The notes: generated from the letters alone by a model not told the origin. Positions 1 through 9,461 are shown, counted from the first letter of the stretch. The stretch: 64,000 nucleotides of DNA from JAMXLO01 sp963696645 (GCA_963696645.1 CAVOKY010000002.1:1-64000), one strand, 5' to 3'. Numbers and translations are program-made.

Positions 1-48
1 CCGGGATTTTTTAATTCTCAGCTAACGGTCGGGCGGTAGGCTCGGTGC

Positions 49-102
49 ATGACCCCCGTCGCCCCAGCCACAGCCGCGTCCCGTCATTCCGGCCTCACCT
101 GG
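49..102 (+). pseudogene. 5' fragment of polysaccharide-export lipoprotein gene, cut by IS
   Basis: An ATG at 49 opens 18 codons (MTPVAPATAASRHSGLTW) that stop exactly where the terminal inverted repeat of the insertion sequence begins at 103. The reading resumes beyond the element at 2142 with a lipoprotein signal core and lipobox (LALAGC). I infer that the two pieces were one gene, with this piece as the signal-peptide n-region. The frames would rejoin if 5 bp (or 2 or 8 bp) of duplicated target were removed on the right, but I do not see an obvious direct repeat at the two junctions. Only 48 bases precede it, so no promoter can be judged. Confidence 0.5.
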
Positions 103-118
103 CTAGCCCGACTTTCGC
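103..118 (+). repeat. left terminal inverted repeat of the IS
   Basis: CTAGCCCGACTTTCGC, perfectly complementary to 2127-2142. Confidence 0.85.
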
Positions 119-269
119 AACTGGACCACGATTTCGGGAATTTTGTGCCTGCGTGGCACCGGTAAGCCTCTGAAAATACTGGCATCTGCGTACAAGGATC
201 AGCGAAAACCGCATGCGGTGCCGACCAAGTCCCTTGCGAAACGGCCTCGGGCTTTGAAAGCCTGCGGCC

Positions 270-2048
270 ATGTTTCTGCGCCACAAGGTTCGCCGCAAGG
301 ACGGCAAGCAGCACCGCTACTGGAGCATCGTGGAGAACCGCCGAGTATCGGGCGGCCGAACGATGCAGCGCCATGTGCTGTATCTCGGCGAGATCAATGA
401 TGCGCAAAGAGCGGCCTGGTGCCAGACGATCGAGGCATTTGACGAGGACGGCCAGCAGGCCAGACAGATCGCGTTGTTCCCCGAGGATCGGCAAGCACCG
501 GCGCTGAACTGCGATGTAGTGCATGTCCGACTGAGCGGTCTACGGCTGCGTCGGCCGCGGCAATGGGGCGCCTGCTGGCTGGCCTGCCATGTGTGGGACC
601 AGCTGCGGCTGGATGACTTCTGGTCGCCACGGCTACCCATGTCGCGGGAAGGAACACGCTGGCTGGACGTGCTGAAGACGTTGGCCGTCTATCGCCTGAT
701 TGATCCCGGCAGCGAATGGCGGCTGCACCGGCAATGGTACGAGCGAAGTGCGATGGGGGATCTGCTGGGTGCCGACTTCGCGCTGGCACACAAGGACAAT
801 CTGTATCGCTGCCTCGACAAGTTGCTGGTGCACAAGACGGATCTGTTCAGCTTCCTGCAACACCGCTGGAAGACGTTGTTTGGGGCGGACTTCGAGGTGC
901 TGCTCTACGATCTGACCAGCACCTATTTCGAATGCGATCCGCCGGCGGCGGGCAAGCGGCGCTTTGGTTACAGCCGGGACAAGCGGTCGGATTGTGTCCA
1001 GGTGGTGATCGCGTTGATCGTGACGCCGGACGGCCTGCCGCTGGCCTACGAGGTGATGGCGGGCAACACCTCGGACAAGACGACGCTGCGCGACTTTCTC
1101 AAGCGGATTGAGACCCAATATGGCAGCGCCAAGCGCACCTGGGTGATGGACCGCGGCATCCCAACGGAGGCGGTGCTGGCCGAGATGCGGGCATCGGAAA
1201 CGCCCATCCAATATCTCGTGGGCACGCCGCGCGGACGTCTCGGCCAGCTGGAGCAGGACTTCCTGAGCAAACCCTGGACCGATGTTCGCGACACTGTTCA
1301 GGTGAAACTCGTTGAGCAGGACAACGAACTTTATGTCCTGGCACGCAGCGGTGCACGCCGGGACAAGGAACAGGCGATGCGGCGGCGGCGGCTCAAGAAG
1401 CTGATCAAGCGCCTGCACGAGCTGCGACAGCAGAAGCTGACCCGGGATCAGTTGCTCATCAAGCTGGGGGCGGCCAGGAAGGAGGCTGGGCCGGCAGCCT
1501 GGCGGATCATCGACATCCAGCTGCCCGACAAGGATCAGGCCGTCACGCCCGATACGTTCAGCTTCAGACTGAACTGGCCGAAGCTGCGCGAGGCGCGCCG
1601 TCGGGAAGGCAGTTACCTGTTGCGGTCGAATGTGACGGGCGGCGATCCGGCGCAGCTCTGGGCGTTCTACCTGCAACTGGTCGAAGTGGAGCAGGCGTTC
1701 AAGGAACTTAAGGGAGACTTGGCGATCCGCCCGATCTACCACCAGACCGACGAGCGCATCGAGGCGCACATCTTTGTCGCCTTCCTGGCCTACTGCCTGC
1801 AGGTCACGCTGAAGCAGCGGCTGCGATCACTGGCACCGGGACTGACACCGCGGTCGGTGCTGGACAAGATGGCAGCGATCCAGATGGTCGATGTGCAACT
1901 GCCGACCACGGATGGCCGCACCGTCATACTGTCTCGCTACACCGAACCGGAGGTGGATCAGGCCATTCTGCTCCAACGGCTGAAGATCAGCCTGCCCGCC
2001 CAGTCGCCGCCGAGGGTCATCGCGGCTGACGTTCCACGATCAGTATGA
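270..2048 (+). CDS. IS1634-family transposase
   Basis: A 592-residue DDE transposase. The N-terminal part (RYWSIVENRR, VLYLGEIN) is typical of IS1634 proteins. Putative catalytic acids are the Asp in LLYDLTSTYFE (about residue 217), the Asp in WVMDRGIPTE (about 294) and the Glu in VEVEQAFKELKGDL (about 474), followed by the usual YHQTDERIEAH segment. The length is normal for the family and no frameshift is seen. A diverged C-terminal fragment of a related transposase lies at 46180-46509. Confidence 0.9.
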   Translation: MFLRHKVRRKDGKQHRYWSIVENRRVSGGRTMQRHVLYLGEINDAQRAAWCQTIEAFDEDGQQARQIALFPEDRQAPALNCDVVHVRLSGLRLRRPRQWGACWLACHVWDQLRLDDFWSPRLPMSREGTRWLDVLKTLAVYRLIDPGSEWRLHRQWYERSAMGDLLGADFALAHKDNLYRCLDKLLVHKTDLFSFLQHRWKTLFGADFEVLLYDLTSTYFECDPPAAGKRRFGYSRDKRSDCVQVVIALIVTPDGLPLAYEVMAGNTSDKTTLRDFLKRIETQYGSAKRTWVMDRGIPTEAVLAEMRASETPIQYLVGTPRGRLGQLEQDFLSKPWTDVRDTVQVKLVEQDNELYVLARSGARRDKEQAMRRRRLKKLIKRLHELRQQKLTRDQLLIKLGAARKEAGPAAWRIIDIQLPDKDQAVTPDTFSFRLNWPKLREARRREGSYLLRSNVTGGDPAQLWAFYLQLVEVEQAFKELKGDLAIRPIYHQTDERIEAHIFVAFLAYCLQVTLKQRLRSLAPGLTPRSVLDKMAAIQMVDVQLPTTDGRTVILSRYTEPEVDQAILLQRLKISLPAQSPPRVIAADVPRSV

Positions 2049-2126
2049 CCGCCCGCACTGTGGTGCCGACCTTGGCCGCTCCTACTACGGAAAATCAGCG
2101 CTCTGGACGATTCTCGCCGTCGAGTA

Positions 2127-2142
2127 GCGAAAGTCGGGCTAG
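2127..2142 (-). repeat. right terminal inverted repeat of the IS
   Basis: GCGAAAGTCGGGCTAG, the reverse complement of 103-118. Its last base is also the first base of the GTG that opens the remaining export-protein frame. Confidence 0.85.
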
Positions 2143-2672
2143 TGTTGCTGGCGCTCGCCGGATGCGCCGGTCCGGGCAGCAAGCTGCCGCCGCTCCCTAT
2201 CACCGGGCCAGCCGATTACAGCCTGCAGACTGGCGATCAGGTGCGGATCATCACCTTCGGCGAGGATAGCCTGACCGGCGAATTCCGGGTGAACGGCAGT
2301 GGCAACATCGCCTTGCCGTTGGTTGGACCGGTGCATGCCGCCGGCCTGACCTCTGCCGGACTGGAAGCCGCGGTGGGTTCAGCGTTGCAGCAGGCGAAGC
2401 TGGTGCGTGAACCGTCGGTTGCGGTGGAGGTGATCGCCTATCGCCCGATCTACGTACTCGGCGAGGTCAACAAGCCAGGCCAGTACGGCTACGAGCCGGG
2501 CATGACGGTGGTGACCGCGGTCGCGGTGGCCGGCGGCTTCACCTATCGCGCCGTGGAAGGCTACGCCGCGATCGTCCGCACGATCGACGGCAAGGCGGTG
2601 GAGGGCAAGGCCAGCCGGCAGAGCTTCGTGCAGCCTGGCGACGCCATCACGGTGTTCGAGCGCCGGTTCTGA
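2142..2672 (+). CDS. polysaccharide export outer-membrane lipoprotein, 5' end removed by IS
   Basis: A Wza/ExoF-type periplasmic or outer-membrane polysaccharide export protein. It starts abruptly in the hydrophobic core of a signal peptide (LLALAGCAGPG, lipobox LAGC). A Poly_export domain follows (YSLQTGDQVRIITFGEDSLTG to about residue 100), then an SLBB-like segment (YRPIYVLGEVNKPGQYGYEPG) and a short C-terminus ending in VFERRF. Such proteins form the outer-membrane exit for exopolysaccharide or capsule. The native start and n-region lie on the far side of the insertion sequence (49-102). GTG 2142 is only the first possible start and would give a signal peptide without positive charges, so secretion is probably impaired. 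No other polysaccharide gene lies in the window. Confidence 0.8.
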   Translation: MLLALAGCAGPGSKLPPLPITGPADYSLQTGDQVRIITFGEDSLTGEFRVNGSGNIALPLVGPVHAAGLTSAGLEAAVGSALQQAKLVREPSVAVEVIAYRPIYVLGEVNKPGQYGYEPGMTVVTAVAVAGGFTYRAVEGYAAIVRTIDGKAVEGKASRQSFVQPGDAITVFERRF

Positions 2673-2729
2673 TGCACTGCTTACGAGGCGGCGACATCAT
2701 TGATGCACCCGGTTAGGACGCTGCCTCAT

Positions 2730-2757
2730 GTTCATCCCCGGGCTAGACCCGAGGAAC
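2730..2757. repeat. short palindromic intergenic repeat
   Basis: An imperfect hairpin, gttcatccccgggct followed by agacccgaggaac, in the 514-bp gap after the export gene. It resembles the GGGC-centred palindromes scattered through alphaproteobacterial intergenic DNA. It could act as a transcript end but has no T-run. Confidence 0.45.
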
Positions 2758-2820
2758 AGTCCGCCCCACGACTGTGCGCCGTAATATCGAGCGTCAGAAC
2801 AACAGACGCTGGCGCATGCA

Positions 2821-2954
2821 ACCCCCTGTCATGGCGGGCGAAGGCCCGCCATCCACGTCTTTGCTGATCGCAGCAGTATATGGACGTGGATGCTGACCTT
2901 CGTCGGCATGACGAGTGGGGGCCGACCTGAGAATCAATCATTACAACGCCCGGT
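2821..2954 (+). repeat. dispersed 134-bp repeat, copy 1
   Basis: This stretch contains the palindrome TGTCATGGCGGGC..GGCCCGCCAT followed by CCACGTCTTT and a tail ending in CCGACCTGA..TCAATCATTACA. It matches the reverse complement of 53012-53145 over essentially its whole length, with scattered substitutions. It is non-coding and internally palindromic. The remaining bases up to the XRE gene (2955-3186) show nothing recognisable. Confidence 0.7.
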
Positions 2955-3186
2955 ATAATGTGAGGCAAGGCCGCAAATAACCTGGGCATGCCCGCCCATA
3001 AAAATCACGACCCCATTTTTAAGGGAGTCTAAGCAATATCAAATTACAACTTCTCATCCGGGGACCGGAAGGCGCGCCCGCTCGTCTCTTCTTGAGTGTC
3101 GCGTCAACGGTCGTGGAGCAAGGAACAAAACAAAGCATTATGTTGGCTCCAGGCGAAAACCGTAAAGCGGAGGCGCGCGAACTAGG

Positions 3187-3615
3187 ATGGCTGCAATGGA
3201 CACGTTGGAACTTACTGTTGCGGAACGCCTGCGGGCCGTGATGGCGGAATTTGATATTGTCGGGAACCGCGCAATGGGCGAAGCCTGCGGCGCAACCCCC
3301 AACCAGGTTAACAGCTGGTTGCTCGGCTATAACCCGCCGCGCGTGCCGGAAATGACCCATCTGTGTGAACATACCAGGCTGACTTTGGATTGGCTTTATC
3401 GCGGACATATGGGCGCGATGGATGCGAAGCTCGGCATCCGCCTCACGAAGCGTATGGCCTCGCGGGCGGCTGCCTCTTCTCGTGCTGCCTTTTCTCGCGC
3501 AATAGATCAGCCACGAGCGACGCCGCCAGGGCGTCGTTCTCGCAATATAGCCGCTGCAATACCCGAGTCTTTGCACGCCAGCCAGGCATCGTCTGGGCTG
3601 GCGTTTCGGCGATAA
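3187..3615 (+). CDS. XRE-type helix-turn-helix DNA-binding protein
   Basis: Residues about 8-75 form a compact HTH domain: AERLRAVMAEFDI, then GEACGATPNQVNSWLLGYN (recognition helix region), then HLCEHTRLTLDWLYRGHMG. This is a typical small regulator related to phage repressors. After about residue 90 the chain becomes Arg/Ser/Ala-rich and low-complexity and overlaps a better-looking gene on the other strand (3443-3772). The native protein therefore probably ended near 3460 and the tail is read-through or frameshifted. A GGAGG lies 12 bases before the ATG at 3187; a second ATG at 3196 is possible. It probably regulates itself or a neighbour; no operator was identified. Confidence 0.6.
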   Translation: MAAMDTLELTVAERLRAVMAEFDIVGNRAMGEACGATPNQVNSWLLGYNPPRVPEMTHLCEHTRLTLDWLYRGHMGAMDAKLGIRLTKRMASRAAASSRAAFSRAIDQPRATPPGRRSRNIAAAIPESLHASQASSGLAFRR

Positions 3616-3772
3616 GCCCGATGGCTCTCCTGACCGACGCAGTGAGCGTTGCCCATTCTGGTTGATCATCTAATAGACCGTCGCTGCGGTCGCAGCCGGC
3701 AATAGTTTGTCGCAAAGCGCCATAGGTTGAATTACTGCATAGGTACGAGCGCCTGAGACTATCCGGGACCAT
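3443..3772 (-). CDS. conserved hypothetical protein
   Basis: A 109-residue frame that begins 4 bp downstream of the glcB stop codon on the same strand. Its middle part (QPEWATLTASVRRAIGLIAETPAQ, then GWRAKTRVLQRLY and SLVADLLREK) is amphipathic and looks like a genuine small protein. I recall similar uncharacterised acetobacterial proteins with a P-A-T-T-L-x-G-x-x-AK motif. The first 30 residues are less convincing. It converges with, and overlaps, the tail of the XRE gene. No function can be assigned. Confidence 0.45.
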   Translation of the reverse strand: MVPDSLRRSYLCSNSTYGALRQTIAGCDRSDGLLDDQPEWATLTASVRRAIGLIAETPAQTMPGWRAKTRVLQRLYCENDALAASLVADLLREKRQHEKRQPPARPYAS

Positions 3773-3775
3773 CCG

Positions 3776-5974
3776 CTAACCGGTCGCTGCAATGACCATG
3801 CCGCAATCCGCCTTCGCCTCCCGCCGCCGCGCGTGCAGGATGAACTCGGTATAGCCGTTCGGCTGTGCCCGACCCTTGAACACCAGGTCGCACGCCGCCT
3901 TGAACGCCGGCCCGTCGAACCCGGGCGCCATCGGCCGATAGTTCGGATCGTCGGCATTCTGCCGGTCCACCACCGCGGCCATCCGCTTCAGCGTCGCCAT
4001 CACCTGTGCCTCGTCGGCGATCCCGTGATGCAGCCAGTTGGCGATGTGCTGGCTCGAGATGCGCAGCGTCGCGCGATCCTCCATCAGCCCGACGTCGTGG
4101 ATGTCCGGCACTTTCGAACAGCCAACGCCCTGGTCGATCCAGCGCACCACATAGCCCAGGATGCCCTGGCAGTTGTTGTCCAGCTCCTGCTGCACATCGT
4201 CCGGCGACCAGTTCGGCCGATCGGCCACCGGAATGGTCAGCAGATCGACCAGCGGCGGACGCGCGCGCTTCGCCAGTTCCTCCTGCCGCTCCGCCACATC
4301 CACCTGGTGGTAATGCAGCGCGTGCAGCGTGGCCGCGGTGGGCGAGGGCACCCAGGCGGTGTTCGCGCCGGCCAGCGGATGGCCGATCTTCTGCGCCAGC
4401 ATGTCCGCCATCCGGTCAGGCGCCGCCCACATGCCCTTGCCGATCTGCGCCTTGCCCGCGCAGTCCGCACGCCAGCCCGATATCGACGTTCTGGTCCTCG
4501 TACGCCTTGATCCAGGCCGTGTTGCGCATGTCGTTCTTGCGGATCATCGGCCCGGCCTCGATCGAGGTATGGATCTCGTCGCCGGTGCGGTCGAGGAACC
4601 CGGTGTTGATGAACACCACCCGATCCTTCGCCGCGGCAATGCACGCCTTCAGGTTGGCCGAGGTGCGCCGTTCCTCGTCCATGATGCCCATCTTCAGCGT
4701 GTTGCGCGCCAGGCCGAGCATGTCCTCCACGCGCGCGAAGATCGTGTCGGTGAACGCCACCTCGTCCGGCCCGTGCATCTTCGGCTTGACGATGTAGACC
4801 GAACCCGCGCGGCTGTTGCGCATCGCGACCTTGCCGTTCAGATCGTGCATCGCGATCAGCGAGGTCACCGCGGCGTCCAGCAGCCCCTCCGGCGTCTCGC
4901 CCTCAGATGCGTCGAGCACCGCATCGGTGTACATGTGATGGCCGACATTGCGCACCAGCATCAGGCTGCGGCCGGGCAGCGTGAGCGTCCGCCGTCCGGC
5001 GCCTGGTAAGTCCGGTCGGCATGCAGCCGGCGCGTGATCGCCTTGCCAGCCCTTCTCGAACGTTTCAACCAGCGTGCCCTGCATCAGGCCGAGCCAGTTG
5101 CGATACGCCGTCACCTTGTCGTCGGCATCGACGGCGGCGATCGAATCCTCGCAGTCCTGGATCGTGGTGATCGCTGCTTCCAGCACGACATCGGCGACGC
5201 CGGCCGCATCTTCCCTGCCGATCGCATTGCCGCGGTCGATGACGATCTCGATGTGCAGCCCGTTATGCTTCAGCAGCACCGACGTCCGGCTCATCGCCAG
5301 TCACCGCGATAACCGACGAACTGCACCGGCCGCGCCAGCCCGGTCCGCGAACCGTTGCCGCAGAGTCGACTGCACAGCGGCCGCCATCGAGCCGCGTAGC
5401 CGGACAGCATCCGCATGGCTGCCGCCGGCAAGCGGCACGGCCTGATCCAGCACCTCGCGCGCCTTCGCCACCACGCGTGCGCCGCGCACCTTGTTGTAGC
5501 CGCGAACCGCGCGTCGCGCCGCCATCCTCGGGAATCGCATCGGTGCCATACAGCGCGTCGTACAGGCTGCCCCAGCGCGCATTCGCCGCGTTCAGCGCAT
5601 AGCGCGCATTGGTCACCGGCACGACAAGCTGCGGGCCGGCGATGCTGGCGATCTCGGCATCGACGTTGCCGGTGCCGATCGACGAAATCCGCAGGCTCCG
5701 GCTGGAGATAGCCGATGCCGCGCAGGAATTCGAGGTAGTCGCCGGTGTCGATCGGCTTGCCGCGATTGCCGAGGTGCCAGGCGTCGATCTGGCGTTGCAT
5801 CGCATCGCGCTGGTCCAGCAGCGCCTTGTTGCGCGGCGCCAGATCGCGCATCAATCCGGCGAAACCCTGCCAGAATGTGTCGGCCTTGACGCCGGTTCCC
5901 GGGATTGCCTCGGTGTTGACGAATTCATACAGCGGGCGGGCGATCCGGAGACCACCGGCGTCAACGTATTCCAT
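3776..5974 (-). CDS. glcB: malate synthase G, multiply frameshifted
   Basis: Condenses glyoxylate and acetyl-CoA to malate (glyoxylate cycle; cytosolic). The ATG at 5974 follows an AGGAG and opens MEYVDAGGLRIARPLYEFVN, the usual start of the G isoform. Later blocks are unmistakable: NARYALNAANARWGSLYDAL, VRNVGHHMYTDAV, AVTSLIAMHDLNG, VYIVKPKMHGPDEV, MGIMDEERRTSANLKACI, and C-terminal NCQGILGYVVRWIDQGVGCSKVPD and RISSQHIANWL. Corrected length would be near 725 residues, as expected. The frame changes at least six times (near 5680, 5515, 5400, 5300, 5010 and 4460), each consistent with one extra base, e.g. cgcgggcaagg for an expected cgcggcaagg near 4460. It shares the strand with the RraA-like gene upstream. 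Either an error-rich assembly or a pseudogene. Confidence 0.9.
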
Positions 5975-6082
5975 GCGCTGCAACTCCTCGACGGGGTGAC
6001 ACCAAAGCATTGCGCAGCGCCCGCGGAATGTCCGAACGCCGCCTGCTTTGTTGTCGTTACCTCCCGTGAGAATGCAGCGGTC

Positions 6083-6805
6083 TCAGCGCCGCTGTCGGGT
6101 CTTCCGCCAGGCGTCGAACGCGGCCTTCGTCGCCTCGTTCGGTGGATAGGTCCCCGCCAGACCGGCGCCACCGGCCACACGTTCCAGCAGAAACGCCTCC
6201 AGTTCCTCCTGTTCGGCCGCGTCATGCGCGACTTCGTCAGCCAGCGCAAGCGGAATGACCGCCACGCCGTCTCGATCGCCGACAATAACATCGCCCGGAT
6301 ATACCGCAACGCCACCGCAACCGATTGGCACGTTGCTCTCCACCGCGTGATGCTGCGCCAGGTTGAGCGGCGCGCTCGGGCCTGCGCAGAACACCGGGAA
6401 TTCCGTCATGTCCCCGATCGGTCCCGCATCGCGGATGCCGCCATCGCCGACCAGCCCCGCAACGCCACGCTTCATCAGGCGCGTGACCAGGATCTGGCCC
6501 GCGCAGGCGGCACGCGTGTCGCCGCGGCAGTCGATCACCAGTACATGCCCGGCCGGCGTGATCTCGATCGCCTTGCGCTGCGGATGCTCCGGATTGGCGA
6601 ACACGCTGACGTTGTCGATATCCTCGCGTGCCGGGATATTGCGCAGGGTGAAGGCGGGACCCACCAAATTCGCCTCGTAGCACCCGAGCGGGCGGACGCC
6701 CTGCATGAACGCGTTGCGCAGCCCGCGCTTGAACAACTGCGTGGTCAGCGTCGCGGTGCTGACCAGCCGGAGCCGGTCGATCGTTTCTCGGCCAAGGTGG
6801 TCCAT
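6083..6805 (-). CDS. RraA-family protein (aldolase/demethylmenaquinone-methyltransferase-like fold)
   Basis: A 240-residue RraA-like protein. Family members are either regulators of RNase E or, more often in this setting, divalent-metal-dependent HMG/CHA-type aldolases. Diagnostic segments are LVGPAFTLRNIP, GHVLVIDCRGDTRAA, ILVTRLMKRGVAGLVGDGGIRDAG, and GVAVYPGDVIVGDRDGVAVIP. The GDGGIRD and GDRDGV segments hold the usual Arg/Asp metal and substrate ligands. The start at 6805 is chosen because GGGAG precedes it and alignment-like conservation begins there; longer upstream reading has no family character. It lies upstream of glcB with a gap of about 108 bp, so co-transcription is plausible. 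An aldolase producing a 2-oxo acid would fit next to malate synthase, but that is inference. Confidence 0.8.
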   Translation of the reverse strand: MDHLGRETIDRLRLVSTATLTTQLFKRGLRNAFMQGVRPLGCYEANLVGPAFTLRNIPAREDIDNVSVFANPEHPQRKAIEITPAGHVLVIDCRGDTRAACAGQILVTRLMKRGVAGLVGDGGIRDAGPIGDMTEFPVFCAGPSAPLNLAQHHAVESNVPIGCGGVAVYPGDVIVGDRDGVAVIPLALADEVAHDAAEQEELEAFLLERVAGGAGLAGTYPPNEATKAAFDAWRKTRQRR

Positions 6806-7186
6806 CAGGTCTCCCAGGTGGTTCCCGGTCCAACCGGTCAGCATCACCCTGCCGCACCAGCCCGACCGGATCAATCCGACGGAGTACCGCGTCAGCTCGC
6901 GCGCCACATCCAACCGCGGACGCTACCCGGGTCGCGTCCCAATTCTCCGATCCCCCGCCTTCGTTGGCATTGCTATCATGTGAATTGCGGAACCCGCCAC
7001 CCGCTCGCCCTGTGGCTCTCGATCGCCGCTCGCTGGCGCCCCGTTCGGAACCTTCCTTGCGGCCGAACGTGCTCTCCCCACGCCATCCGCGTGCCCTCCG
7101 CCGCATGCCACCGCGCATTGCCCTGCCGATCCGCAACGGCTAGAGGCAGTGCAGACGGGCCGACCAGAACTGGGGGAGAAACAACC
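6806..7186. other. divergent intergenic region
   Basis: 381 bp separate the minus-strand RraA/glcB genes from the plus-strand ABC importer operon. It must hold both promoters, but I could not pick out convincing -35/-10 boxes or an operator. A GGGGGAG Shine-Dalgarno lies at its right end. No credible gene is present. Confidence 0.5.
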
Positions 7187-8394
7187 ATGCTCAGCACTAC
7201 TACTACTCGCCGTACACTGATCGCCGGTGTTGCCGGTGTTGCCGGTCTAGCGGCACTCGGCTCTCGCGCTGCCCATGCTGCCGCTCCGCCGCCGATGCCT
7301 TCCTCGCCGGTCGCGCTCAACGTCATCGACGTGGCCGGCCAGTTGCAGCTGACCCAGGGCGCCATGGAGGCCTACGCCAAGGCCAACCCCAAGCTGGTAT
7401 CGCACATCGCCTTCTCGCAGGCGCCGGCGCCGGAACTGCCAGGCAAGATCAAGGCGCAGCAGGATGCCGGGCGCGTGGACATCGACCTCGTGCTGACCGG
7501 CACCGACGGGCTGTCCGCCGGCATCGACCAGAAGCTGTGGATTCCGACTGGTCACCGACTACGCCGACGATGCTGCCCGACGCTGCAGGACATCTATCTG
7601 CCGGGCGCCTGGAAGATGCAGGGCCTGGCGCAGAACCAGGCGGTGTGCGTGGTGTTCTGCCCGGCCGGCCCGATCATCGAATACATGCCCGATGCGGTGA
7701 AGCAGGCTGCCGAAGACCGCGCAGGAATTGCTGGACTGGGCCAAGGCGCATCCCGAAGCGGTTCATCTACGCGCGACCGGCCAACTCCGGCCCGGGCCGG
7801 ACCTTCCTGCAGGGCCTGCCCTACATCCTGAAGGACAAGGACCCGATGGACCCCGAAGGAGGCTGGGACAAGACCTGGGCCTATCTCGTCGAGCTCGGCA
7901 AGATACATCGAATACTACCCCACCGGCACCGGCGCGGTGATGAAGGAACTGGCGGAAGGCTCCCGCGACATGATCGCCTCGCATATCGGCTGGGACCTCA
8001 ACCCGCGCATCCTCGGCGTGGTGCCGAAGGAAGCGCGAGGTCGGCACGCTGGAAGGCTTCCACTGGGTCACCGACGCGCAGTACCTGGGCAATCCCGAAG
8101 GGCGTGTCGAACGACAAGCTCGCCGTGCTGCTCGACATGACGAAATACATGCTGAGCAAGCCGGCGCAGGCGATGACCTACGACAAGGGCTACTTCTATC
8201 CCGGCCCCGCGGTGAAGGACGTGCCGCTGTCGATGGCGCCGCCGGAAAGCCAGAAGCTGATCGCGGAATACACCCGGCCGTTCTACGCGAAGCTGATCGC
8301 CGACGTGCCGTCGGAGGTGCCGCTGCCGGCGGACAAGCTGGTCTATGCGTTCCAGCGCTGGGACCAGCAGGTCGGCGCGCGCGTCGGCAAGTAG
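7187..8394 (+). CDS. ABC transporter substrate-binding protein (polyamine/opine type), frameshifted
   Basis: The extracytoplasmic solute-binding component of the importer encoded by the next three genes. The N-terminus TTTRRTLIAGVAGVAGLAAL is a twin-arginine-like signal ending at AAHA. The mature part has family-1 binding-protein features (VALNVIDVAGQLQLTQGAMEAY, GKIKAQQDAGRVDIDLVLTGTDGL, GPGRTFLQGLPYILKDKDP, and C-terminal KYMLSKPAQAMTYDKGYFYPGP). At least eight +1 frameshifts fall between 7540 and 8100 (near 7547, 7565, 7579, 7712, 7756, 7904, 8037 and 8092). After correction the chain is about 400 residues. The neighbouring PotA/PotB/PotC-like genes argue for spermidine, putrescine, opine or a similar cation as ligand; the substrate is not determined. 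Confidence 0.8.
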
Positions 8395-8401
8395 CCGCCG
8401 C

Positions 8402-9461
8402 GTGGCGATCGTCTCGCGCGACTTCCGCGAGCTGCGGCTCGAGCGGATCAGCCGCGACTTCGGCCAGGTGCACGCCCTGCGCGACGTGAGCCTGACGGTC
8501 AAGCGGGGCGAGTTCGTCGCCCTGCTCGGCCCGTCCGGCTGCGGCAAATCCACCGCGCTGAACTGCATCGCCGGCCTGCTGCAGCTGACCGGCGGCGCGA
8601 TCTGGCTCGACGACCAGCGGCTCGACCAGCTTGGGCCGGAGGATCGCGGCTTCGGCATGGTGTTCCAGAACTACGCGCTGTTTCCGCACATGACGGTGCG
8701 GCGCAACATCGGCTTCGGCCTGGTCACCCAGCGCCGGCCGAAGGCCGAAATCGCCCGCCGGGTGGACGAGGCGCTGGCGCTGGTGCGGCTCGGCGACCAG
8801 GCGGACAAGCTGCCCGGCCAGCTCTCCGGCGGCCAGCAGCAGCGCGTCGCGATCGCCCGCGCCATCGTGGTGGAACCGCCGCTGGTGCTGATGGACGAGC
8901 CGCTGTCCAACCTCGACGCCAAGCTGCGCCTGGAAATGCGCGCGGAGATCCGCCGCATCCACGCCATGCTCGGCTGCTCCACGATCTACGTGACGCACGA
9001 CCAGGAGGAGGCGCTGTCGCTGGCGGACCGCATCCTGGTGATGATCGACGGGCCAGACGCGCCAGATCGGCACGCCCGAGGAGCTGTATGCGCGCCCCGC
9101 GCAGTGCCGACGTCGCCGAGTTCATGGGCTATCGCAACCTGGTGCAGATCGCGCGCTCGAGACGGTCGGATGAGCGGTATGGCGGTGAGCGTTGGCGGCG
9201 CGCGGCTGATCGGCACGCCGGTCGACACGGTCGGAGGTCAGGCGGTGGTGGCGATCCGGCCGGAGGATCTGCGCCTGACGTCCGGACGGGCCGATCGCCG
9301 CCACGGTGGAGATCGCCGAATATCACGGCCGCGACTTCTATGCCGTGGCCCGCGCCGCCGACGGCACCGAGCTGTATTTCCGCTCCGACATGCGGATGAA
9401 TCCGGGCGAGCCGGTGCGTCTCGCGGTGTCGCCGGGGCGCGTGCTGGTATACGCCGCATGA
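8402..9461 (+). CDS. ABC transporter ATP-binding protein (PotA-like), frameshifted near the C-terminus
   Basis: The cytoplasmic ATPase of the importer. A GTG at 8402, 7 bp after the binding-protein stop, opens the frame. Walker A is GPSGCGKST (about residues 44-52). The Q-loop is FQNYALFPHMTV, the signature is LSGGQQQRVAIARAI, Walker B is LVLMDEPLSNLD, and the H-switch is YVTHDQEEA. Extra bases near 9055, 9101 and 9287 break the C-terminal TOBE-like part, which resumes as VVAIRPEDLRLT and GEPVRLAVSPGRVLVYAA. The stop overlaps the permease start (ATGA at 9458-9461), indicating translational coupling. Confidence 0.88.

Larger units (their letters stand above)
103..2142 (+). mobile_element. IS1634-type insertion sequence
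   Basis: An element of about 2.04 kb is bounded by perfect 16-bp inverted repeats, CTAGCCCGACTTTCGC at 103-118 and its complement at 2127-2142. It carries one transposase gene (270-2048) read in the same direction as the gene it interrupts. The size and single long DDE transposase fit the IS1634/IS4-like group. Flanks are cctgg on the left and tgttg on the right, so a target duplication is not evident. The element looks intact. Confidence 0.8.

Noticed and set aside
633..1769. Long open frame on the minus strand of the transposase gene
   Set aside because: It is a mirror of high-GC codon use on the coding strand, with His/Gln/Arg-rich content and no family character.
7540..8100. Extra bases appearing to lie exactly between codons, which looked like a pattern
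   Set aside because: Any +1 insertion can be placed at a codon boundary by choosing where the frame switches, so the apparent regularity is trivial.
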